DNA from: an uncultured Collinsella sp.
GTDB taxonomy: Bacteria; Actinomycetota; Coriobacteriia; Coriobacteriales; Coriobacteriaceae
Assembly (NCBI GenBank): GCA_958407555.1
Contig: CATYJC010000006.1
Coordinates: 1 to 32,326 of the forward strand
Direction: 5' to 3'
DNA length: 32,326 bases
The notes beneath the pieces were generated by a model, which saw only the letters and a program-made list of their open reading frames with translations, was not told where the DNA came from and ran no database searches. Both the position numbers and the translations under genes were made by a program. Of the stretch, positions 8,201 to 16,161 are shown one piece after another (position 1 is the first letter of the stretch; each line of letters opens with the position of its first letter).

Positions 8201-11200
8201 ACGGTAATATGCGCATTGGCGGCGCCATCGGCAATGTGGGCGACTATACCTCGACATTCAATGTTACGCGCCTCGAAGTTGGCGGATCAATCGAAACCGG
8301 CAATTGCGCTAGCGGCAAGATCGCACAGGTCGGTGGCCTTATCGGCCGTATCGCACAGAGCACCTATGGGGCTGATGGGGCAATAGCCAACTCGGCCAAA
8401 AAGGACGTTAACATTACGGGCCTTTCGTTCAACTCGTTCAAGATGGGAGTCGGAAAGAACGGCGATAAGCTCAATGGCGTGGGCGGTCTCTTGGGTTATA
8501 GCTGGGGCAACGCGGTCGTAACTATCGGAGATGACAACATTAACAAGAGTGAAAACTCCTATGCTTTGAAAACGACCAACGCTTCTATAATCGCGACTGT
8601 GGATGATTCCAAGGAGCTTGGCGGCCTTGTATACGCAGCCAGCGGTCACTGGATTATCAACAACTACGCCATCGATCTTTCGGGCACAAAGATTAATGCA
8701 GGCGCCGCTCAGACGCTCGGCGTTCTAGTTTGCCGCGGCTGCAAGGTGGATGATAAGACGACATATGGCGTCGAGAGCTACCTAGGCCTGTACTTGGAGG
8801 ACAGGGCTTATTGGGATACCGCCTATAGGGTGCCCACCGGCGAGGGGGCCATCGTTGCGTCGGGCGTAACGTCCTTCGATGAATGGGTTGGCAGCGGTGT
8901 AAAACCAAACAACGGCAGCAAGCTCATGGACGCCGACTGGAACACGGTCGTTTCGCTACACACACAGAAAAACAAGCTGGACATGGACGGCGATTCCACA
9001 AAAGACAACAGCTACCATAATCGCTCGTCTTTCGGTCGAAGCCAGAATACGAACGGCAATACCCGCTACTTCTACAACCTCGACATAGCCTCTAAGAATT
9101 GTGAAGGCGGCTTTAGTGGCAGTCAAATCGATACAGCGGACAAGCTGCTCTTATGGTCTGCTTTCTGCTATGCTCCCGCCGGTATTCGTTCGACAATCGT
9201 TCCCGATGGTACGACAGGGCTCGATGATTCCATAACCATAACGGGCACAATCGATTTGGCCGGCTACAGCTACTATCCCACTCAACCGATCGGAGAGGTG
9301 ACGGTTAATAATGCGGCCATCACCTTCTACTACTCCAAGATCAAGGCCGAGCAGAATGGCAACAAGCTAAACTCCGATGCCACCCAGCACGAGAACATGC
9401 ACTGCGGTCTTTTTCAAACGGTGGCAGACGGCGATCTCACAGTAAGCAACGTCACTTTGGGTGGTACCGTTGGGCCCGTTATCAATGACGGAAAGAGCTC
9501 TACTGACGCTATTGGCGCGGGCGGAAGCTCATCGGGCGCGCTCGTGTGCCGCTACGTGTATGGGTCCAGCGACGGCAATGGCACCAAGATTAGAAAGATC
9601 TCAATTGATGATCTTACACTCAACAATCTGATTGTCGACGGCGCCAACAGCGCCACGGACGCTAACGCCTATATGCCTCTGCTCATCAACGAGATGCAGA
9701 AGTACGTGAGCCTGAACGCGAAGAATATCAAGACTACTGGGTACACGAGTGGCACCAAGGCGGCTACGTCGCTGTTCGGAAAGCTTGGTGTAGGCAGTGA
9801 GGCCGATCAGGTGACGGCGAAGTTTGAGCAAATCAGCTTGCCCAGCCAAGAGAACAATACGATCTTCACCCATGCGAGCCTGCTGGAGAGTTTTGGCTAC
9901 GGAAGCACGAGCACGGGCTCTGCGGACTACACCTTTACTAGGGCTGATGCCGATGCGGGCAAGGTGACCTACGGATCCGAGATTGATGGGAGTACGGAGT
10001 ACCCGGGCAAGCAGCTTTGGTATTACGACGAAGCGACGTATGGTGCCGTGAGCGGCTATGTGACGGTTGATGGTAAGAAGGACGGTGACGTCAGGCCTTG
10101 GTTCGGTGACTACCTTCCTTATGTTTACAAGGGAAAAGCCGCCGAGGATGGCGTCCAGTATCACGAAATTAAAGTCAACCAGCGCATTCCAAAGCTGGTA
10201 ATGGGATGTGGTACCTACGGCGATCCTTATTCCGTCACAAACGCGGCGGAGATGAATGCCATTGCCAACTACATTAATAACATGACGGCGCTTGACGGCT
10301 GGGAGGTCACCATTGTCGCCGACCAGGGTAGGCTCTGCACTCGCCGCAGCAGCGATCACTCGACCGACAATGAGGTTACGTACGTCTACAAGCAGGCGAA
10401 CGGTACCGATAATAAATGGGAGAAGAAGACCGGAGACGCGTCGACCAATTCCCCGCAGACGCTGAGCGACGAAACCATGCACCGCTATATGCAGAGCGCG
10501 TATTACAGCATCGAGCCTACTGAGGGCAATACGATTACTCTCGACGGCGCATCGTTTGGGGGTTTTGGAAATAGGGCCAACCCGTTTAGGGGCGTCATCG
10601 TTGGCAACTTTGGCAGTGATGATAAAAACGCAACCATCAAGATAGAGAATAACGAGGGTTCGCTTCGCGGCCTTATTCCCTATAGTTACGGCAGCGTGGT
10701 GCGCGATCTGAATATTCGCTATGTGAAAGCGTCGGCGACTATTACTTATTCTGCCAAGGATGCCGACGGCGTTCCGACGGCGTTTTTCGGTGGCGTTGTC
10801 GGCTGCATCCTTGGTGGCGATAACATTATCGATGGCGTGGTCGTTAATGGGACGACGGCCGAAAACCCTACAACGGGATTTACCGTCACGGGCGGTGGCG
10901 ACAAGCCGCATCTTGTTCCCATTGGTGGCTACGTCGGTGCCATTGCGGGTGGCGGCGTGATTTTCCGCAATATGGACAAAAGCGGAAAATCTTCCTGGCG
11001 TGCTGGAACTGGTGACAAATCTCGTGGTCTGGGAAAGGGCAACTTTGATCTCTACAACAATCCCTACGTCGGTCGCGTGATTGATGGCTATGCCTTTAGC
11101 GAGGGCTGTAAGGTTGAAAACGGTAACGCTAACTACCAGATTAACGAGCTCACAAAAAAAGGAACCCCCTGTGTCACCACCACGGGCACCGACAACAAGT

Positions 11201-14200
11201 ACCTCGGCACTAACGCCGAGGCTCCTGTGACCATGGTGAAAAACGCCCAGGGCCTTTTGGTGCTCTCGGCCATCATCAGCTCGGGTGCGGGTGCTGGCGC
11301 GGCACATACCAACTACTCCAATAATGGCGTGTTCCGCGGTTCCAAAGCTTACTGGGGCAGCGATTCGCAAGACCCGGCGATATGCGGCTACCTGTTTGGC
11401 AACAAGGAGTATGGCAAGGTACGGAATGCTAGCTACGCAAATGTGGGCAAGCCTGAGAGTGCTGCCGGCGATTTCGAAATCGCCAAAAACGACGACCAGA
11501 AGGCCCCCGGCAAGCAGGGGTGGCACGGCCCGCTCGACCATGATGACGATGTAAATTCGCCCTACCTGGTGGCGTCCTACGCTGCCAACTACCAAACGGG
11601 ATACGTGTGTGCATCAAAATCGATCGGCATGAGCTTGGAGTTCAAGCAGGGCACCACCTACGATATGACCGGCTACGGCACAGGATATGTGGGCCTCAAC
11701 GGCCGCTACTATTCCAATGCCTGCAACTCGAACGAGGCGACCACCGACCGCGATCGCATCACGCCGCACGTGGCCGCGATCGACGGCAACGGCGCCACCA
11801 TCAAGGTGGGCACCAAAGACGCTGCCTACGGCGCCGTCGAATACGCCGATGACGACTATAAGGTCTCGGGCGTGGGCGGACTATTCAACACCGTGATGTT
11901 CACCTCCACCAATGTAGGGCAGAGCGTCACCGCGAACGGTGGAGCGCAGGTCAAAGACCTTACCTTTAGCAGCTGCAATGTAGCGCTCACCTATATCGCC
12001 GCCAACGGCGGCGCCGCAACGGGAACAGCATCGAACGACCTTATCGGCACCGGTCTTTTGGCGGGCGCAACGGCTAACTACGATGGCAACACGTGCGGCG
12101 TCTACCGCAACGTGCAGATGAATAACTGCACCGTGTCGGGCGCAAAGAGCGTGGGAGGGCTTCTTGGTAGCTCGGGCTGCGCCAGCCGAAGGACGGATAA
12201 CGACATGACCTATATGGTCAATTTTGGCTCCGGCACGCAGGCCCCCGCGTATCTCTATGACTGCTCATACACTGGCCTCAACGTCACGGGTGAGAAGTAT
12301 GTCGGCGGCTACGTGGGTACGGTCGCCTCGGCGTGTGGCGTGTGGACAACCGCAACCAAAGGGGTAAGCGAGAAGACTGTTGCCGCGAACTCGACCATAA
12401 CCGCCACGGGGACAACGCCCTACGTGGGCGGTGTGCTCGGCTATGCCAAATCAAGCGATATCTCGGTCAACACTAACGTCGGCACCACCGAAGCGGTCTC
12501 GTCGAGCAGCACGGCAGTTATCTCTGGGGTAAATGTGCTTGCTACCGGGGAGAACAAGGATACGTGCATGGGCGCCGGCGGTGTGCTCGGAAGCGCCTAT
12601 AGCGGAGTTATTTCTATGAGCAACGTGCGCATTGATGGCGGAGACGGCAGCAAGAATGCCCTCATCGGCGATGAGACCGGAAAGAACACGACCATCCGCA
12701 ATGCGGGCGGCTTGATTGGCGAGGTTACGACCAGCATCTATAGATCCAACGTGTACTGGTTCGAGGGCTGCAGCGTCGAGAACATCGACGTTGCCGGCAC
12801 CGACCAATGCTCAGGTGGGCTGATTGGCTACTTCTTCAGCAACGATGGCATAACTTGCAACAATATCGCGATTGAGGGTGCTACGATCAAGGGCAGCTGG
12901 AGCGGTGGTCTGCTCGGTGCGATTCACAACGGTTCCGACGTCATCAACGTCACCAACACAAGGGTATCCAACACCACGTTTAGCGGAACCTTCAACGGCG
13001 GCATTGCGGGCGACGGACGTGGCCAGTTCCATCTGGTAAACGTGCTTATGGATGGCAACACCTACAAAAAGGACGCTAAGCAGGGCGTGCTTTTGGGCAA
13101 GGTTGACACAGGAACAAATAAGTACAGCCTCTCCGCAGCGGGCGTGAACGTTAAGCCTGGCGACGGCAAGACCACGAGCGACCTGCCGCCGATGGTTTAC
13201 ACGACCAATACGGCCGACGTTAACAAGAAAACCTACATCGCGTTCGGAGACTACAACGACAGGCTCGACGTACCCGGCAAGGACACCACACTCTACGGTG
13301 CGGACGATACCGCCACAACGGCGGCAAGCCCGTACGTGACTACGAGCCCCGTGAGCACGCTGGCGGTGCGTGCCTCCAACGACGACACCACTGATCGCTA
13401 TCTGTTTGGCGACGGTGTCGCCATTGACACCGCGACGACCATCCAGAGCGAGGCAGGCACCAGTGTTGCCGGCCGCTACACCTATACCAATATCGGCGGC
13501 ATCAATGATGCCGGCGCGTACCAAAACACGAGCACCTATAGCGCGGACAGCCCAAGGCCCACTTTCAACACCAACAACGTTACTTCGGGCAAGAAGGCCG
13601 CAACCGACTTCCCTGTACTCATGATTCCCGGCAACGACACGACGACGGTCGAGAAGTATCTGAACATCGTGACTAACGGCGGCTTTTCCGATGCCCGCCG
13701 CCTCAACGGCAGCGCCAAGCACGTGACCGCCACCGCCGAGGTCTTCTCGCTTGCCGATAACGGCGCCTTCGTCAAGGACGCAAACGCCTCGCAAACGCCC
13801 ACGCTCAAGGTGCTCAACAACGGCACGAGCTCCATGGTTTTCCGCGCGAGTACCGACTGGGACAACGAGCGGGGCCGCTTCACGCTGCTCACGGTCACTT
13901 TTAGCGAGGCCGGCCAGATCTACCGCGTGCAGGTGCCCATTATCGTTAAGCGCATGCTCGAGATCGACTTCACCGCTACCTATTCCGAGGGCGCGAACTT
14001 TAAGGCTTCCGACTTTGAGACTAAATACGACAAGCACGTGCTTGTGAGCAGCGGCGATACCATGACCGGCTACCTTACCTGGACCTATTGTAGCGCCCGG
14101 GCCAAGCCAGTCGCTTACGGCTGGAACACGCTGCTCGAAGCCGGCGGCTCCATGGGCCCGCTCAACAAGAGCATCACCTTTGGTGCCACGCTGCCCGAGG

Positions 14201-15978
14201 GCACGCAGCTTACGCTCGTGGACACTGCTCATAACAACTGTGAATACCACTGCACGGTCGGCGCAGGCGGAGCGGCGTCGGTCAAGCTCACCGACTTTGT
14301 GGATGCCGGCAACAATGCCTACGTCGAGCCGTGGCTGAGCGAAATCGTGGGCGTGAAGGCCGATGAGGCCAAGGAGGACAAGCACGGTGCCTGGGTCAAG
14401 CTCGCCAATGACGAGGTCAAGGGCAAGAGCCAGGCCGAACTCTCGAAGATGGCTGGCGCCAAGGTCGATGGCGCGTACTACCGCGCGCGCACTTCTTCCG
14501 ACATGACGGGCACGTTCTATACCCTCTCCGTTGCCGAGGAAGAGCCCAAGAGTGAGAACTTCTACTTGGTGGTGCGCACGCCGGCGGGCTCTGCGGGTGT
14601 CAACGGCTACACTGCAACTACGGTGGACACGAGCCTCAACGAGCACATCAACTACCTGCTGCGAGGCAAGATAGCAGCCGACGGCAAGGCTGCCGAGGAT
14701 GGGCACCAGAATACGCCCTCGACCTACAGCGTGGCATCAAACTACACGCACAGCCTCGTTGACAACAAGCGTAACCTCGTCGACAACAGGGACAGCATCA
14801 ACCGGATGGAGCTCAAAGATGCCACCTATCCGCTTTCCATGGACGTGAGCGACACCGTGACGTTTGACTCGAGCCAGCAATACACGAGCTCTGACGCGCT
14901 GTATTACCAGCTCGATTCGTCGCTTGTCACCTATCACGATGGCGTCATCGCGGGCTCGGTAGGATACCCCACGGGCACGCAGGGCACGTATGAGTTCTAC
15001 GTTAAGGTGGGTGATAACTACTACACCTGGGGCGGGTCGGGTTGGAATCTGGCCGGCGCGAAGGAGACCCCAGTGGTGTCGGGCCTTAGTTGGACTGCGA
15101 ACGGTGGCGACATGTCACTGGTGCTTGCCGATACTGAGGGTAATCCCATCGACATGTCGGGTCTGCGCGAGATCGCCAAGAACCATGACAACGCCTTCAC
15201 GGTTACCATGAAGGCCGCGCTCACCATGACGGAGCCTGCCTGCCAGGCGGGTATCGTGGCCTCGCAGAACAGCGGCACCGACTGCTACACCAAACCCAAC
15301 TACCGCGCGTACCTTTCCACGCATGCCGACACGCTCAGCACCAGTAGCAACTCGGCATACAACGATGGCGGCGCCGGCTACTACCGTATGGATGTGGGCT
15401 CATCGACCATCGCGCTCGAGGCGTCTAAGAAATCCCAGTTGGGCATCAACATCGATGACCTCAAGTCCGCTGACGGCGAGATCGCTCTGGTGGGTACCTA
15501 CGACCTGAGCAAGCTCACGGGCGCCGAGGCTAAGATCGACGCCGCAAGCACGGTGACCTACACGCTGAGCCTGGAGCAGCGGCAAGATAATGGCGGCTAT
15601 GCTCCGGTCGGCGATATCTCGAACTACATTACGGTGCTCGGCAGCGATTACCTAGGCACGGGTGCGGCATCCGCCGACGGCAACAGCTATGTGTTCACCG
15701 ACACCAAGACCAACGGCGCGTTCCTCACGCGCGACGGCAACAGCCTTGCCTTTAAGCATGCCTTCCGCGTTAAAGTGAATACGAATGTTGAGGGTGAGAA
15801 CCAAACTTACGCAAACTACCGCTTGGTGCTTACGGCCAATATTATGACCGGCAACGTTGTCGACGACACACCGGTCAACGTTAGCAACCTTGATGACTAT
15901 TCGCACTCCGACTACGTGACGTACACGCTAGCGCGCATCAACACCGAGGGCATTCGGCACGAGACGAAAACCAACTAG
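5290..15978 (+). CDS. Giant secreted GLUG-repeat / beta-helix surface protein (3562 residues)
   Basis: A Sec signal peptide (MRTAKRITTACLTAIMIFQ..., likely cleaved after VFA at residue 29) is followed by an acidic Asp/Ala/Thr linker (about 68-147). Residues about 180-2590 consist of repeats, with roughly twenty GLUG-type turns such as GGLIGEA (386), GGLVGKV (about 522), GGLIGRI (about 1017), GGLLGSS (about 2290) and GGIAGDG (about 2570). Five segments begin with a similar opening (near 185, 797, 1314, 1746, 2110), for example ITVNGTIDL and NPFRGVIVG, suggesting successive right-handed beta-helix modules. The last 900 residues are beta-sandwich-like (RVQVPIIVKRMLEIDFTATY...). No LPXTG, C-terminal membrane helix or choline/SLH repeat is seen: the chain simply ends ...RHETKTN. 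GLUG proteins are typically adhesins or proteases of the cell surface, but no protease motif is visible here. The start is supported by GAGGTAGGA just upstream. Confidence 0.85.
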   Translation: MRTAKRITTACLTAIMIFQALAPSTEVFAQELDAVMEASVSAARAAGNTALSVQDAVATALQDVDQAASDDAAAAPGADAGATDGGDGSTSAGESQDSTTDGTTNGDTPTEGDASQDDAAADEGAADEEQADDADADAADQANTDPTITTVEALRHALGDGDVITDDSGAVTAIIFESNADLIAISNTDPAIYQNANISKGGSTGIDFDVCGAEIVDGLGSLTFQGFGSDAYPFKGALNLGDRILTVNKTLFNNIELSDANSTVKLTWKGTDAQQPIVATKVAGAGKTLNATVTVGTPKSETEKDICKLTSPLVGEVTGALTLNATYTTSTNSPLAVDMQSSTGNMGLLVNTLAERASFTLADLTLPDKLNGTPTINATADGANAGGLIGEAQEGATVALPTGIDVSALSVAGKNAAGGLIGKATSLTLNIADGVTVKPACNVGDKDSACSGGVIGDVSFAQGFIVKPNMFDLGELVTLGATQRAGALFGVADISNGDIVVQGGTYKSKFTLPEEVSFNGSYGGLVGKVFATAKGVDESLRAFVVQKDADKKTCSIEFELAGKLSDTGGVVGYVGDSADSNSQPVAVVLDGVAVACKGDASARTDAGKFGGAVGVVDTRNVLDVRDFKLTSDNPIGKAQSNRAAGIAGSAWNAVIEFSGITDLLGASFAENSTTGQLVYENHNALIFAAGNGSNGELTDKGAKGWTFKRSNTASKTDDIATYGEVIRLGKGLGNSFIALDPNSHKLTLPTSLTSDGGAYTLTSVEDFAKLAITWQTNGYYSMVEGVSEKNPNILQSATITVNGTIDLKGTGLTGFTQDRADGSQVFSGTLNGGGTNGNSTINLAVGEPYGMRGEAVLDGNDTSNGNGKIYRHGRLGLFAAVNGATISNVTIAGSMKFDNGSAIDAGSLAGAIVGNLSLSGVTCKTNIACDDTFGNEVNIGGIAGSVSAASTVAFEGNSKAQATIAATKTLNGNMRIGGAIGNVGDYTSTFNVTRLEVGGSIETGNCASGKIAQVGGLIGRIAQSTYGADGAIANSAKKDVNITGLSFNSFKMGVGKNGDKLNGVGGLLGYSWGNAVVTIGDDNINKSENSYALKTTNASIIATVDDSKELGGLVYAASGHWIINNYAIDLSGTKINAGAAQTLGVLVCRGCKVDDKTTYGVESYLGLYLEDRAYWDTAYRVPTGEGAIVASGVTSFDEWVGSGVKPNNGSKLMDADWNTVVSLHTQKNKLDMDGDSTKDNSYHNRSSFGRSQNTNGNTRYFYNLDIASKNCEGGFSGSQIDTADKLLLWSAFCYAPAGIRSTIVPDGTTGLDDSITITGTIDLAGYSYYPTQPIGEVTVNNAAITFYYSKIKAEQNGNKLNSDATQHENMHCGLFQTVADGDLTVSNVTLGGTVGPVINDGKSSTDAIGAGGSSSGALVCRYVYGSSDGNGTKIRKISIDDLTLNNLIVDGANSATDANAYMPLLINEMQKYVSLNAKNIKTTGYTSGTKAATSLFGKLGVGSEADQVTAKFEQISLPSQENNTIFTHASLLESFGYGSTSTGSADYTFTRADADAGKVTYGSEIDGSTEYPGKQLWYYDEATYGAVSGYVTVDGKKDGDVRPWFGDYLPYVYKGKAAEDGVQYHEIKVNQRIPKLVMGCGTYGDPYSVTNAAEMNAIANYINNMTALDGWEVTIVADQGRLCTRRSSDHSTDNEVTYVYKQANGTDNKWEKKTGDASTNSPQTLSDETMHRYMQSAYYSIEPTEGNTITLDGASFGGFGNRANPFRGVIVGNFGSDDKNATIKIENNEGSLRGLIPYSYGSVVRDLNIRYVKASATITYSAKDADGVPTAFFGGVVGCILGGDNIIDGVVVNGTTAENPTTGFTVTGGGDKPHLVPIGGYVGAIAGGGVIFRNMDKSGKSSWRAGTGDKSRGLGKGNFDLYNNPYVGRVIDGYAFSEGCKVENGNANYQINELTKKGTPCVTTTGTDNKYLGTNAEAPVTMVKNAQGLLVLSAIISSGAGAGAAHTNYSNNGVFRGSKAYWGSDSQDPAICGYLFGNKEYGKVRNASYANVGKPESAAGDFEIAKNDDQKAPGKQGWHGPLDHDDDVNSPYLVASYAANYQTGYVCASKSIGMSLEFKQGTTYDMTGYGTGYVGLNGRYYSNACNSNEATTDRDRITPHVAAIDGNGATIKVGTKDAAYGAVEYADDDYKVSGVGGLFNTVMFTSTNVGQSVTANGGAQVKDLTFSSCNVALTYIAANGGAATGTASNDLIGTGLLAGATANYDGNTCGVYRNVQMNNCTVSGAKSVGGLLGSSGCASRRTDNDMTYMVNFGSGTQAPAYLYDCSYTGLNVTGEKYVGGYVGTVASACGVWTTATKGVSEKTVAANSTITATGTTPYVGGVLGYAKSSDISVNTNVGTTEAVSSSSTAVISGVNVLATGENKDTCMGAGGVLGSAYSGVISMSNVRIDGGDGSKNALIGDETGKNTTIRNAGGLIGEVTTSIYRSNVYWFEGCSVENIDVAGTDQCSGGLIGYFFSNDGITCNNIAIEGATIKGSWSGGLLGAIHNGSDVINVTNTRVSNTTFSGTFNGGIAGDGRGQFHLVNVLMDGNTYKKDAKQGVLLGKVDTGTNKYSLSAAGVNVKPGDGKTTSDLPPMVYTTNTADVNKKTYIAFGDYNDRLDVPGKDTTLYGADDTATTAASPYVTTSPVSTLAVRASNDDTTDRYLFGDGVAIDTATTIQSEAGTSVAGRYTYTNIGGINDAGAYQNTSTYSADSPRPTFNTNNVTSGKKAATDFPVLMIPGNDTTTVEKYLNIVTNGGFSDARRLNGSAKHVTATAEVFSLADNGAFVKDANASQTPTLKVLNNGTSSMVFRASTDWDNERGRFTLLTVTFSEAGQIYRVQVPIIVKRMLEIDFTATYSEGANFKASDFETKYDKHVLVSSGDTMTGYLTWTYCSARAKPVAYGWNTLLEAGGSMGPLNKSITFGATLPEGTQLTLVDTAHNNCEYHCTVGAGGAASVKLTDFVDAGNNAYVEPWLSEIVGVKADEAKEDKHGAWVKLANDEVKGKSQAELSKMAGAKVDGAYYRARTSSDMTGTFYTLSVAEEEPKSENFYLVVRTPAGSAGVNGYTATTVDTSLNEHINYLLRGKIAADGKAAEDGHQNTPSTYSVASNYTHSLVDNKRNLVDNRDSINRMELKDATYPLSMDVSDTVTFDSSQQYTSSDALYYQLDSSLVTYHDGVIAGSVGYPTGTQGTYEFYVKVGDNYYTWGGSGWNLAGAKETPVVSGLSWTANGGDMSLVLADTEGNPIDMSGLREIAKNHDNAFTVTMKAALTMTEPACQAGIVASQNSGTDCYTKPNYRAYLSTHADTLSTSSNSAYNDGGAGYYRMDVGSSTIALEASKKSQLGINIDDLKSADGEIALVGTYDLSKLTGAEAKIDAASTVTYTLSLEQRQDNGGYAPVGDISNYITVLGSDYLGTGAASADGNSYVFTDTKTNGAFLTRDGNSLAFKHAFRVKVNTNVEGENQTYANYRLVLTANIMTGNVVDDTPVNVSNLDDYSHSDYVTYTLARINTEGIRHETKTN

Positions 15979-15987
15979 CTACGCGAG

Positions 15988-16021
15988 GGGCGGCAACCAC
16001 CCGGTTGCCGCCCTTTTTCTT
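15988..16021 (+). terminator. Intrinsic terminator of the surface operon
   Basis: A perfect 11-bp stem, GGGCGGCAACC with GGTTGCCGCCC, and loop ACCC is followed by TTTTTCTTG. It starts 10 bases after the stop codon of the giant gene. Confidence 0.92.
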
Positions 16022-16058
16022 GTTCGCTTGGCCTACTGCTGCCCCAGCTCTCCACCAA

Positions 16059-16153
16059 CTTTCCAGCTTTCCACTTAACTTACCACTCAAGGTGGAAAGC
16101 TGGAAAGTTAAGTGGAAAGCTGGTAAGTTAGGTGGAAAGTTGGAAAGTTGGGA
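16059..16153. repeat. Upstream palindromic repeat and 20-bp-period array before the AlbA_2 gene
   Basis: Bases 16059-16123 are the first copy of a 65-bp sequence found again at 17667-17731 with one mismatch (C 16088 versus T 17696). Inside, 16063-16081 is the exact reverse complement of 16105-16123 (19-bp arms). The right side continues as three units of GGAAAGCTGGAAAGTTAAGT type at 16094, 16114 and 16134, an exact 20-bp period, running into the ribosome-binding site GGGAGG (16150-16155). It therefore covers the promoter/leader of the gene that starts at 16162. Confidence 0.95.
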
Positions 16154-16161
16154 GGTTCGGC

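Noticed and set aside
9601..11595. Open frame of 664 codons on the minus strand inside the giant gene
   Set aside because: It lies fully within the plus-strand coding region, has no recognisable motif and no ribosome-binding site. Long antisense frames are expected opposite GC-rich repetitive coding DNA.
12811..14706. Open frame of 631 codons on the minus strand inside the giant gene
   Set aside because: Same reason: a low-information Arg/Gly/Val/His-rich translation that mirrors the codon pattern of the sense strand.
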